A stretch of DNA of 64,000 nt from DASUPK01 sp963815045 (lineage in GTDB: Bacteria; Actinomycetota; Thermoleophilia; Solirubrobacterales; 70-9), in NCBI GenBank assembly GCA_963815045.1, contig CAWFET010000003.1, positions 765,994-829,993 on the forward strand, written 5' to 3'. The position numbers were made by a program, and so were the translations under genes. The notes beneath the pieces are model-generated. The model had not been told where the DNA came from. It was given only the letters and a program-made list of their open reading frames with translations, and did no database searches. This document shows positions 51,465-59,901 of the stretch, in pieces. Positions within the stretch are counted from its first letter, which is position 1, and each line of letters starts with the position of its first letter.

Positions 51465-51470
51465 ATGGTA
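51465..51470 (-). promoter_or_regulatory. -10-like box TACCAT for moxR, leaderless context
   Basis: The minus strand reads TACCAT, CAATTG (6 nt), then ATG 51458; no Shine-Dalgarno. This is the head of the moxR-DUF58-tgpA operon. Confidence 0.45.
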
Positions 51471-51633
51471 CGCCCGTGGCCAAGGCCCGGATTGCCGCGA
51501 GAGGAGGACCTGCCCTGCAAATCACGTTGCAGCGAAGCGTCCAAGGGACGGCCCGGTGGTTCCTCAGGCATGCGGCTATTTGGCAAACCGAAGTAGGGGT
51601 CAAGGTGTCCAGTCCGCCGTCGATGGGGCGGCT

Positions 51634-53352
51634 ATGTCTCGTCCGGTAGCAGCCAGATTCAGCGCCGCCATCGTCGCCGTCGCGCTGACCGCAATCGCCG
51701 CCGTTCCAGTCGACGCCCAGGCCGCGAGCGGTGAGCTGACCGTGTCTCCCGCGCAGCTGGACTTCCCGGAGACCACCGTGGGCAGCCCGGGTGGCCAGCA
51801 GCAGGTCACCGCGAAGAACACCGGCGAGGTGCCTGTCTCGATCAACAACGTCTTCATCGACGGGACGAATTCCTCCGACTTCAACCAGAACGGCAACTGC
51901 GGAGGCCGGCTCGACCCCGGCCAGGGGTGCACGATCAACGTGAGCTTCTGGGCGAGCGGCGCCGGCGTCAGGGAGGCGAGCCTGCACGTCGTCTCCGACG
52001 AGCCGAGGGGCGACCAGACCGTCGCCCTGACCGGCACCGGCGCGGACCCTGATCTGACCTTCGAGCCGGAGAGCTACGACTTCGGCGTGCAGCGGGTCAA
52101 CAACGGAAGCAGCCAGGCGAATCTGGTGGTGCGCAACAGCGGCGCCGCGTCGGTGCAGGTCAACTCGATCGACATCGCCGGGCCCGGGTCGAGCAACTTC
52201 TGGACCGGCTTCAGCAACTGCTGGGGCAGCACCCTGCAGCCGAATGACACCTGCACCGTGCAGGTGAACTTCGGCCCCAACGACACGGTCACCTATTCGG
52301 CGCAGCTCCGGGTGAGCGTCAACGGCGTCCAGTTCACGGCCGACCTCAGCGGGCGTGGAGGACGGGCCATGGTCGTCGGCTCGCCCAACCCCGCCGACTT
52401 CGGCACGGCGACCACCGGCCAGGCGGGCCTCACCCGCACGATCACGCTGACCAACGACGGTGAGCTGCCCGGCGGCTTCTTCGTGGCCGTGGTCTCGGGA
52501 GGCGACGTGGCGAGCTTCCGGTTGCTCCACGAGGACTGCACGGGCCGCCCGCTCGACCCAGCCGCCAGCTGTACGGCAGAGGTTCGATTCCAGCCCGACA
52601 GCCCGGGAGACAAGCTGGCCCAGCTGAGCTTCTTCGGCGACCAGGACGGCGGCGCACAGGTCAACCTCACCGGCGTTGGCCTTGACCCTCAGGCCTCGCT
52701 CCTGCCCGGGAGCCACGACTTCGGCAGGGAGGCCGTTGACAACACCGGCAGGGCCCAGACCTTCGAGCTGACGAACGACGGCGACGCCGCCATGCGGCTG
52801 AGCGGCGCGTCGGTCGTCGGCTCCGATCCCGACCAGTTCCGCCTCGCGGCCGACGATTGCACCGACGTCATCCTGCCCGTCGGCGGGAGCTGCGCGGTCC
52901 AGGTGCGGTTCGCGCCAGACTCGCGCGGCCACAAGTCGGCCCGTCTGCGAGTCACCGGTGACGGTGGTGCCGTGAGCGCGTCGCTCGCCGGGGCCGGAGT
53001 GGCGAAGGCGAATGTCGGCATCCGCTTTCAGTGGCGAAAGGCGCTGCGTCCGAGTGGTGGGCACCTCGTGGCCGGCAAGGCCGCGTGCCATCTGGCCTCC
53101 GGCTGCAGCCTCAGGGCCAGAGCGACCCTCCTGACGCGCGTTCACCGGGGCACCGTGGTCCGGCACGTGGCGGTCATGCTCCCCAAGACTCGGATGACGA
53201 TCGGCGGCGGAGGGGCGCGATCGCTTCGCCTGCGCCTCACCAAGGCCGCGCGCACAGCGGCTCGGAGCGGCGGACACCTCCGGCTCGAGCTCGACTGGAG
53301 CGCGGACGGCCACCGCGGGCACACCCGCTCGAAGCGCCAGCTCGCTGAGTAG
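51634..53352 (+). CDS. exported HYDIN/choice-of-anchor D repeat protein
   Basis: 572 residues. The signal peptide (VAARFSAAIVAVALTAIAAVPV, cut near AQAAS) is followed by four Ig-like choice-of-anchor D / ASH-HYDIN domains. Each starts like LDFPETTVGSPG, YDFGVQRVNNGS, ADFGTATTGQAG or HDFGREAVDNTG and contains one CxxxLDPGxxC-type pair (for example GNCGGRLDPGQGC and DCTGRPLDPAASC). A basic C-terminal domain (from about 470; KALRPSGGHLVAGKAACHLASG) follows. It is secreted or surface-bound and probably a structural or adhesive protein. ATG 51634 is chosen because the signal peptide begins there. Confidence 0.9.
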   Translation: MSRPVAARFSAAIVAVALTAIAAVPVDAQAASGELTVSPAQLDFPETTVGSPGGQQQVTAKNTGEVPVSINNVFIDGTNSSDFNQNGNCGGRLDPGQGCTINVSFWASGAGVREASLHVVSDEPRGDQTVALTGTGADPDLTFEPESYDFGVQRVNNGSSQANLVVRNSGAASVQVNSIDIAGPGSSNFWTGFSNCWGSTLQPNDTCTVQVNFGPNDTVTYSAQLRVSVNGVQFTADLSGRGGRAMVVGSPNPADFGTATTGQAGLTRTITLTNDGELPGGFFVAVVSGGDVASFRLLHEDCTGRPLDPAASCTAEVRFQPDSPGDKLAQLSFFGDQDGGAQVNLTGVGLDPQASLLPGSHDFGREAVDNTGRAQTFELTNDGDAAMRLSGASVVGSDPDQFRLAADDCTDVILPVGGSCAVQVRFAPDSRGHKSARLRVTGDGGAVSASLAGAGVAKANVGIRFQWRKALRPSGGHLVAGKAACHLASGCSLRARATLLTRVHRGTVVRHVAVMLPKTRMTIGGGGARSLRLRLTKAARTAARSGGHLRLELDWSADGHRGHTRSKRQLAE

Positions 53353-53380
53353 GCTTCGCCCGAACGGGTAGCCGTGAAAC

Positions 53381-53743
53381 ATGGCGTCTGAGACGAGGGC
53401 AGAGATGATCAGCGTCGAAGAGGCCCGGATGGAAATCGCCGGCGGCGACGCGGTTGCCGTGGACGTTCGCTCAGAGGAGGAGTGGAGCAAGGGACATGTG
53501 CCCGGTGCTACGCATCTCCCTGATGTTCAGGGGGACGCGTCTGCCGATCGGCCTGATGATGGCGCCCGGCTCGTGGTGATCGCGAAGGACGGTCGTCAGG
53601 CCGCCGAGGCCGCGAGCTCTCTCCGCGATCAGGGCTACGACGCCGTCGCCGTCGACGGCGACATGGGGGACTGGATCTCCGAAGGCTTCCAGCTCCAGCC
53701 CACGCCGGACCCGGACGAGGACACCGAGCTCGGCCTCAGCTGA
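53381..53743 (+). CDS. rhodanese-like protein without catalytic cysteine
   Basis: 120 residues. The rhodanese fold is clear: ISVEEARMEIAGGDAVAVDVRSEEEWSKGHVPGATHLP (cited by ends, about 10-46), then LVVIAKDGRQAAEAASSLRDQGY. At the active-site loop the expected Cys is replaced (VIAKDGRQ), so it cannot carry sulfur in the usual way and is more likely a binding or regulatory domain. The acidic C-terminal tail is PDPDEDTELG. It is a single gene, 28 bp after the HYDIN protein, with no clear Shine-Dalgarno. Confidence 0.85.
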   Translation: MASETRAEMISVEEARMEIAGGDAVAVDVRSEEEWSKGHVPGATHLPDVQGDASADRPDDGARLVVIAKDGRQAAEAASSLRDQGYDAVAVDGDMGDWISEGFQLQPTPDPDEDTELGLS

Positions 53744-53749
53744 GCGCCC

Positions 53750-53878
53750 TCAGCTGTCCTTCGGGCCCCAGCGATTGAGCGCCCAGATCGTCAGCAGCAC
53801 CGAGCCCACCGGCACTCCGAAGATCGCGGCGTCGGCAAGGATGTGGCCGGCGTGAGCGAGGGGGATGAACGGGGTCAT
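53750..53878 (-). CDS. 42-residue membrane protein at the end of the lipid operon
   Basis: MTPFIPLAHAGHILADAAIFG, then a helix VPVGSVLLTIWAL and the tail NRWGPKDS. ATG 53878 overlaps the SRPBCC stop by 4 nt (ATGA), which supports translation. One helix, perhaps preceded by a membrane-associated histidine segment (HAGH). The function is unknown. Confidence 0.65.
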   Translation of the reverse strand: MTPFIPLAHAGHILADAAIFGVPVGSVLLTIWALNRWGPKDS

Positions 53879-54315
53879 GTGGAGCCTCCTTCCACGGTTT
53901 CCTTGAGCGTTGCGAGTGAACGGCGCAGGTCCTTCCGGATCAGCGGCTTCGACAGCTGGCTCGCCACCAGCGCGAGGATCCCGCCCGGCACCTGGTAGCT
54001 CGCGCGGATCGTCGCCTTCGTGCCGATGGGGCAGTCGCGCAGGATCCAGCGGCCGCGCTGGTCGATCCCGGTGATCGACGTCCAGGTGAACTCGTGGGGC
54101 GGGTCCCACTCGACCACCTCGACGACGCCGCCGATGTCGATCGAGCGCACCTCGATCGAGATGTGAAAGCGCGCCCGCGGCCCGCTGGTCGGCTCGCCCG
54201 GCACCTCCGCCCACTGCGAGCCGAACATGAACGACTCGTAGTGCTCGGGCTGGGAGATGAGCTTCCACACCTCCTCGCGGGGTGCGGCGATCTCGATGCT
54301 CTCCTCGATGTGCAT
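53875..54315 (-). CDS. SRPBCC (START-like) domain protein
   Basis: 146 residues. The polyketide-cyclase/Bet v1-like pattern is present: MHIEESIEIAAPREEVWKLI at the start, FEWDPP-type strands (VVEWDPPHEFTWTSI), then GRWILRDCPIGTKATIRASYQ and a long C-terminal helix. These domains bind hydrophobic ligands or help lipid transfer. The context (acyltransferase 5 nt upstream, acyl-CoA dehydrogenase operon) suggests lipid binding. ATG 54315 is preferred to longer frames that run over the acyltransferase. Confidence 0.87.
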   Translation of the reverse strand: MHIEESIEIAAPREEVWKLISQPEHYESFMFGSQWAEVPGEPTSGPRARFHISIEVRSIDIGGVVEVVEWDPPHEFTWTSITGIDQRGRWILRDCPIGTKATIRASYQVPGGILALVASQLSKPLIRKDLRRSLATLKETVEGGST

Positions 54316-54320
54316 CTCGC

Positions 54321-55160
54321 TCAGCCGATCAGCGGCAGGCGCCGCTCGGCGGAGAGCTCGTCGAGCTTCGCCTGCATCACCCCGGTGATGTGCTCGTAGA
54401 CCTCGTCGGTGTCCGGATTCGAGCCGAAGGTCTCCTTCATATGGATCGGCTCCATCGCCTCGACGGTGAGCTTCGCCGGCAGCGGCCAGTGGCCGAGCAT
54501 GTCGCCGATGTTGAGACCCCAGGGGATCGAGAGCGAAATCGGCAGCACCTTCAGCCGGAAGAGCCTGTCGAGCTGGAGCGTCTTCGCGATCCGCTCGCCG
54601 CGCGAGAGGAAGATCGCCGTCTCCTGCCCGCCCACCGCGACCAGCGGCACGATCGGCACGCCGGTCTCGATCGCCAGCCTCGCCCAGCCCTTGCGCCCGG
54701 CGAAGTCGACGCGGTTCTCCTGCCAGGAGGGGCGGTGGACCTCCCAGTCGCCGCCCGGGTAGACGAGCACGGCCCGGTCGCGCTCGAGCGCCAGCCGCGC
54801 GTTGTCCGGCGAGGCCGCGACGCAGCCGAACTTGGCGAGCGACCAGGGCAGCGGCATCGCCAGCACCAGGTTGTGGACGAGGGGATGCAGGGCCCGTTCG
54901 ACGCCGAAGTGGGCGTAGTAGGCGAGGGTGAAGACCATCGTGTCGGGGGTGACGTTGCCGCCGGAGTGATTGCCGACCAGCAGCACCGGCCCCTCGGCCG
55001 GGATCCGGTCCAGCCCGCGCACGTCGGCGCGGAAATAGAACGAAGCGAGCACCCACAACCCCGGTAGCTGCTCGCGGATGTAGTCCGGATCCCGGTCGTC
55101 GAGATCGGCAGTCGGGATCCGGTTGGTGACCAGATCCTTCATCCGATCGCGGACGCCCAT
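54321..55160 (-). CDS. lysophospholipid acyltransferase (PlsC-like family)
   Basis: 279 residues. It has the actinobacterial acyltransferase pattern: VLLVGNHSGGNVTPDT (the histidine motif), YPGGDWEVHRPSW and VPIVPLVAVGGQETAIFL. It would transfer an acyl chain from acyl-CoA to a lysophospholipid or similar acceptor at the membrane. ATG 55160 overlaps the stop of the membrane protein (TGATG). It is the fourth gene of a minus-strand operon starting at 59319. A fatty-acid remodelling role is inferred. Confidence 0.9.
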   Translation of the reverse strand: MGVRDRMKDLVTNRIPTADLDDRDPDYIREQLPGLWVLASFYFRADVRGLDRIPAEGPVLLVGNHSGGNVTPDTMVFTLAYYAHFGVERALHPLVHNLVLAMPLPWSLAKFGCVAASPDNARLALERDRAVLVYPGGDWEVHRPSWQENRVDFAGRKGWARLAIETGVPIVPLVAVGGQETAIFLSRGERIAKTLQLDRLFRLKVLPISLSIPWGLNIGDMLGHWPLPAKLTVEAMEPIHMKETFGSNPDTDEVYEHITGVMQAKLDELSAERRLPLIG

Positions 55161-57026
55161 CAGGCCGTCGCCGGTCGGGTGCCGGTCTTGCGCTTGGGCT
55201 CGCGGGCGGCCGTGGGCTTCCGCGTGTCGCGCGTCGGCTTGCCGCCGAAGCGCTCCAGCCGGGAGAGGCCCCAGCCGACCACGAAGATCAGCGCGAACGA
55301 GATCCCGCCGACGCCGAGGTAGGCGGCGAGGGTCAGGAACGCGGGCACGCCCTTCTTCTGCTCGCGCTGGAGCAGCGAGTGGTCGAGCTGGAAGCTGCGG
55401 GTCATGTGCGAGGCCACCGGGACCTGGCCGACCGGGATCGCCGGATCGGCCGGCATGAAGATCGGCAGCCCGGCGAGCTGGCGCCCGTGGTGCAGGCGCA
55501 GCGTCGTCTTCCAGGTCCCGTCGACGTGGATCGGGTTGGTGATCCGGTAGAGGCCGGGGCCGATTTGCTCGGGAGTGTCGATGTGCGCGGGGCCGTCCTT
55601 GCCCTGCCAGCTGGTCAGGTTGAACCAGTATGCGCCGTTGGCGGCGTCCGGTGGGTCGAGCCGGAAGGTGCCGGTCGCCTCGCGGCCGTCGGGCGTGTTC
55701 TGCACGTTCAGGTTGAACGTCGCGGTGGCGTGCGAACCGGCGTTCACCGGGATCAGGAACGCCACCGCGCCGACCGCCGCCACGGCGGCGACCGCAAGGG
55801 CGGGTCGAGGCACCCGCTCCGTGCGATCGACCGCCGGGGTCAGCGCCCTGCCGATGAATCCGCCGATCACGCCTCCGGCGATGGCAGCGATCAGGCCCGT
55901 GATCGCTCCCTCGGGGAAGAGGGAGGCGGGCCAGGGATTGACGACCCAGACGTGCGACCAGCCCCACTCGGCGGCGAGGCCGATCGTGCCGATGCCGAGG
56001 CCGGCGAGCGCGCCGAAGGTGATCGGGCGCTGGGCGGCGTCGCGGCCGCGCAGATACGCGAAGCCGACCAGCTCGACAACCAGCGCCTCGGCCACGTAGG
56101 GCGGGAAGTGCGGCGTGATCTCGCCGAAGAGCGGCCCGACCAGGAAGGCGAGCAGGCCGCGGATCGCGAGGTAGCCGACGAGAGCGCCGACCGCGCCGCC
56201 GCGGCCGATCCGGATCCGCGCGGCGACCAGCGCGATCCCGGCGGCCAGCATGATCAGGGTGGGGTGGAGGGCGAGCGCGAACTGCGGCACGCCGAAGTCG
56301 AACTCGCCCTGGAAGGTGGACATCGCGACCAGGAAGGCGCCGGCGAGGGTCAGCTCGCGGACGCGGGTCCAGATGCGGAGCTCGCCGCCCGGCGGCCTTG
56401 CGCTCCTCATCGCCCTCGACGTGGAGGGCCCAGGCGCCGAGCACCGAGAGGGAGGCGCCGCCGATCAGCATCAGGTGGGTCGGGCCCCAGAGGGTCACGT
56501 CCTGGCCGAAGATCCGGTGCCAGATGTCGTCGAGGGGGAAGGCGGCCAGCGAGCTCGCGCCGCAGATCGCGATCATCAGCGCGCCGATCGGCGCGTGCCA
56601 GCCGGGCGCGATCTCGAACGAGGTCCGGGTCGGCTTGTTGGAGAGCGCCAGGCCGAGCACTCCCGCGAGCAGCACGCCGAAGAGCCCGGCGAGGATGAAG
56701 TAGTGGGCGGGGTTGGCGAGCGGCCCCGGGTCGCGGCCCTGGTCGATGTGCAGGGAGATGTCCCAGTACATGCCGAAGACCGCGATCAGCAGGGTGACGC
56801 CGAGGAAGCTGCCGGGGAGCGAGGCCCAGCCGGGGAGGTTCGTCCCCCGCGCCTCGAGATCGGCGAGGCGCCCGAGCGCCGGGAAGCGGCCGCGCTTGTA
56901 GAGCAGGATCGGGCCGAAGAGCAGGACCGTGGCCACCATCGCCCCGACCGTGGCGTAGATCACGTCGGAGATGGCGGCTCCTCCCGCCGGTGGATCGCTC
57001 GCCCCGAGCAGAGTTGACGCGAGCAT
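55160..57026 (-). CDS. multi-pass membrane protein with C-terminal extracytoplasmic beta domain, frameshifted
   Basis: About 621 residues once a frameshift is bridged. From ATG 57026 (AAAGGAGG 6 nt upstream) the protein has helices such as YATVGAMVATVLLFGPILLY and FGVLLAGVLGLALSN and then goes out of frame. In the second frame it continues GGELRIWTRVRELTLAGAFL with at least six more helices, a beta-domain like FixH/YtkA proteins (FRLDPPDAANGAYWFNLTSW, TLRLHHGRQLAGLPIF) and a last helix ending at 55160. One extra base in GGG (56388-56390) explains the shift: GCC GCC GGC GGC GAG would be expected. The function is unknown; it sits in the lipid operon. Confidence 0.75.
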
Positions 57027-57037
57027 CGCTGCCTCCT

Positions 57038-58003
57038 TTATGAGGTCCCGGCGGCGACCGACTCAGGGGCGGGCTGAGGCCCGCGCCGCAGGCGGTCGCG
57101 CACCGTCTCCAGGGACCACTGGAACGGCTCTGTCTCCTCCATGAATTCGGTCAGCTCCTGGACGATCCGGTCCGGAGCGTCGAGCATCGGCCAATGGCCT
57201 GAGCCCTCTAGTTCGACGTAGCGGCTGTGGGCGACGATCCGATGCGCGTTCCGGCCATGCTCGACCGGGATGACCGGGTCGCTGTCGCCCCAGACGATCA
57301 GGGTGGGAAGCTGGTCGGCGAGGTAGAGGCGGTCGAGCGCCGAGACGCGCTGGCCGTCGTGGTCGATCACGCTGCGCATCGTGTGGACGAACGCCTCCGA
57401 CGCGCCCTCCTCGACCAGCGAGGCGTAGCCGCGGGCGAACTCGGCGATGTCGGGTCCGGCCTCGATGCCGGCCTTGGCCGCCACCGACCGGACCGCGTCG
57501 CCGGCCTTCACCGACCACTCGCGAGCCATCAGCGGCAGCACCCATTCCGAGCCGGGAAGGGTCGCGGCGCGGAGTAGGGGATGAACCTCCTTGCCGAGGC
57601 CGCCGGAGGCGATCAGCGCCATCCGCTCGCAGTACTCGGGGAAGAGATAGGCGAACTGCATCGCGATGCCGCCGCCGAAGGAGTGGCCGACCACCGAGCC
57701 GCGCTCGTAGCCGAGCACGGCGAGCAGGTCGCGCACCCCGGCGGCGTAGGCGCCGAGCGAGTAGTCACCGCGCGGCTTGGCCGAGCGGCCGTGCCCGATC
57801 AGGTCGGGCGCGACGATCGTGTAGCGCTCGGCGAGGCGAGGCAGGACCTCACGCCAGGCCTCCGCGGTCGAGGTGATCCCGTGCAGCAGGAGGATCAGCT
57901 CGTCGCCGGAGCCGGCGGTCTGGAAGCCGACCTTGTGGCCGTGCAGCTCGATCTCCTCGTAGCCGAGGGTCATCTCCTCCGTCATGTCTTCGGGCCTACC
58001 CAT
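57038..58003 (-). CDS. alpha/beta hydrolase
   Basis: 321 residues. LLHGITSTAEAWREVLPRL, the nucleophile elbow GHSFGGG (VVGHSFGGGIAMQ), the acid in WGDSDPVIP and the histidine in GSGHWPMLD are the full catalytic set. The fold fits esterase/haloalkane-dehalogenase-like enzymes; the substrate is unknown. The stop of the acyl-CoA dehydrogenase is 2 nt before ATG 58003 (TAGACATG). Starts at 57985 or 57973 are also possible. The next gene's Shine-Dalgarno overlaps its stop. Confidence 0.9.
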   Translation of the reverse strand: MGRPEDMTEEMTLGYEEIELHGHKVGFQTAGSGDELILLLHGITSTAEAWREVLPRLAERYTIVAPDLIGHGRSAKPRGDYSLGAYAAGVRDLLAVLGYERGSVVGHSFGGGIAMQFAYLFPEYCERMALIASGGLGKEVHPLLRAATLPGSEWVLPLMAREWSVKAGDAVRSVAAKAGIEAGPDIAEFARGYASLVEEGASEAFVHTMRSVIDHDGQRVSALDRLYLADQLPTLIVWGDSDPVIPVEHGRNAHRIVAHSRYVELEGSGHWPMLDAPDRIVQELTEFMEETEPFQWSLETVRDRLRRGPQPAPESVAAGTS

Positions 58004-58005
58004 GT

Positions 58006-59319
58006 CTATTGGATGTGGACGCCGGAGATGGCCCGGCTGATCACCAGGCGCTGAATCTCTGATGTCCCCTCGAAGATGGTCCAGATCTTGGCGTCGCGAT
58101 GCATCCGCTCCACCGGGAACTCGCGGCTGTAGCCGTTGCCGCCGAGGATCTGAATCGCGCGCTCGGTCGCCCAGACGGCGACCTCGCCGGCCTTCAGCTT
58201 CGACATCGAGCCCTCGGCGTTGTCGAAGTCCTTGCCGGCCTTGCCCATCCAGGCGGCGCGGTGGGTGAGCAGCCGCGCGGCGTCGATCTCGAGCTTCATG
58301 TCGGCGAGCGTGAAGGCGATCGACTGGTTCTCGATGATCTTCCGCCCGAACGCCTCGCGCTCCTTGGCGTAGTCGAGGGCGTACTCGTAGGCGGCGCGAG
58401 CGATCCCGACCGCCTGCGAGGCGACCGTCGGCCGCGAGAGCTCGAAGGTCCGCATCGCGGCCTGGCTCTTCGCCGACTTGCCCTCCTTCACCTTCGCGAT
58501 CCGCTCGTCGAGCTTCTCCTTGCCGCCGAGCAGGCACGAGCCGGGGACGCGGACGTCGTCCAGGTGGACGTCGGCCGTATGGCTCGCGCGAATTCCATGC
58601 TTCTTGACCTTGGCGCCCTGCTCGCAGCCCTTGGTGTTCGGGGGAATGACGAAGGCGGCGTGGCCGCGCGAGCCGAGCTCGCGATCGACCGACGCGATCA
58701 CGACGTGGACGTCCGCGATCCCTCCGTTGGTCGCCCAGGCCTTCTGCCCGTTGATGACCCACTCGTCCTTTGACTCGTCGTACTTGGCGGTGGTGCGGTA
58801 GCCCGACACATCTGACCCCGCATCCGGCTCCGACGCACAGAAGGCCGCGACCTTGACGTCGTCCTCGGTGCCGAAGCACTGCGGCACCCACTCGACCATC
58901 TGCTCCGGCGTGCCGGAGCCGAAGATTCCCGCGACCGCGAGCGTCGTTCCGAAGATCGCCATGCCGATTCCGGCGTCGCCCCAGAAGAGCTCCTCATTCA
59001 CGAGGGGGAAGGTGAGCCCGGACGGATCGGCCCAGAACTGCGCGACCGACTCGAAGCCGTAGAGGCCGATCTTGGCCGCCTCCTGCACGACGGGCCAGGG
59101 GAACTCCTCCTTCTCGTCCCACTCATGCGCGGCGGGGCGGACGACCTGCTCGGCGAACCCGTGTGCCCAGTCGCGGACGTCCTCCTGATCCTGGGAGAGC
59201 TCGAGCGAGAAGGTGGTCTCGCCGGCGTCGATCCCGAGCTGCTCCTGGATCGAGGCCTCGTCGACCTCCCCGTTCGTGCCCTGCTTCTCGGCCTTCTCCT
59301 TCTGCTCAGCGGTCGCCAT
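58006..59319 (-). CDS. acyl-CoA dehydrogenase
   Basis: 437 residues. It has the acyl-CoA dehydrogenase signatures CASEPDAGSDVSGYRT and the QILGGNGYSREFPVERMHRDAK motif near the C-terminus; AFGRKIIENQS and WATNGGIADVHVVIA fit the FAD and substrate sites. The catalytic glutamate is probably in IFEGTSEIQRLVI. It oxidises acyl-CoA to enoyl-CoA with electron transfer to ETF. It leads an operon of six minus-strand genes; AGGAGG precedes ATG 59319 by about 10 nt. An extra ~45 residues precede the usual start of the family. Confidence 0.94.
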   Translation of the reverse strand: MATAEQKEKAEKQGTNGEVDEASIQEQLGIDAGETTFSLELSQDQEDVRDWAHGFAEQVVRPAAHEWDEKEEFPWPVVQEAAKIGLYGFESVAQFWADPSGLTFPLVNEELFWGDAGIGMAIFGTTLAVAGIFGSGTPEQMVEWVPQCFGTEDDVKVAAFCASEPDAGSDVSGYRTTAKYDESKDEWVINGQKAWATNGGIADVHVVIASVDRELGSRGHAAFVIPPNTKGCEQGAKVKKHGIRASHTADVHLDDVRVPGSCLLGGKEKLDERIAKVKEGKSAKSQAAMRTFELSRPTVASQAVGIARAAYEYALDYAKEREAFGRKIIENQSIAFTLADMKLEIDAARLLTHRAAWMGKAGKDFDNAEGSMSKLKAGEVAVWATERAIQILGGNGYSREFPVERMHRDAKIWTIFEGTSEIQRLVISRAISGVHIQ

Positions 59320-59352
59320 AACGCGTCAAATCCTCCTAAGTCTTGTGTTTCC

Positions 59353-59395
59353 CTCTCGGTTGCTACCGAGAGTAGCAAAATACTACCCAAGGTAG
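59353..59395. promoter_or_regulatory. overlapping palindromes upstream of the acyl-CoA dehydrogenase operon
   Basis: Three palindromes in 43 bp: CTCTCGG-N6-CCGAGAG (59353-59372), TTGCTAC-N5-GTAGCAA (59360-59378) and CTACC-CAA-GGTAG (59383-59395). On the minus strand TTGTTT-N18-TAGTAT (about 59407 to 59378) makes a plausible promoter whose -10 overlaps the second and third palindromes. A repressor (TetR- or GntR-type) is suggested. Confidence 0.5.
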
Positions 59396-59538
59396 GAAAC
59401 ACCAAACAAGGCCGTTGTTACGGCTGATCGTGAGCGGTAACCGGGCCGACGGGTACCCTCGTAAGAGAGCATTCGCCCGGCGGCTCTTTCCCTCTTCCTT
59501 CGCGCGAACCCGTACAGAGGGCTGGAAGGTGGAGCTGA

Positions 59539-59901
59539 ATGCCCAAGACGACGACTGCGCCCGCGCCTGATTGGACCTGCACCAGGTGCGATGTGACCGT
59601 CAGCTGGATGGCCGAGGTGGAGCGCCCGGCGCTCCCGGCGACCTGGATCAAGGACGGCGATGACCTCTACTGCCTGGGATGCCGCCGGGAGATGGCCGGC
59701 GAGGCTGCCCTGGTCGGGCTCGAAGGTGAGCCGGCCGCGAGCCGCCAGAAGGCGGAGTCGCGGGCTCGGATCGATTTCGAGATGAAGCGGAAGCCCGAAA
59801 CTCAGGACAGCCGGATCGCCAAGACCTGTCACACCAACATCAAGTCGGTGCAGCAGGCGCGCGTCCGCCTCGGGATGCAGTCGCGACGTCCCGCCGCCTA
59901 A
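59539..59901 (+). CDS. zinc-ribbon/helix-turn-helix-like small protein
   Basis: 120 residues. A CxxC...CxxC zinc ribbon (WTCTRCD and YCLGCRRE, 34 residues apart) is followed by a helical segment with DSRIAKTCHTNIKSVQQARVRLG (cited by ends, about 90-112), which has the spacing of a helix-turn-helix and resembles a DNA-binding module. A small regulator or RNA/DNA-binding protein is possible; I know no named family. GGTGGAGC lies near ATG 59539. It shares the 219-bp gap with the acyl-CoA dehydrogenase operon, so it could be that operon's regulator (speculative). Confidence 0.72.
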   Translation: MPKTTTAPAPDWTCTRCDVTVSWMAEVERPALPATWIKDGDDLYCLGCRREMAGEAALVGLEGEPAASRQKAESRARIDFEMKRKPETQDSRIAKTCHTNIKSVQQARVRLGMQSRRPAA

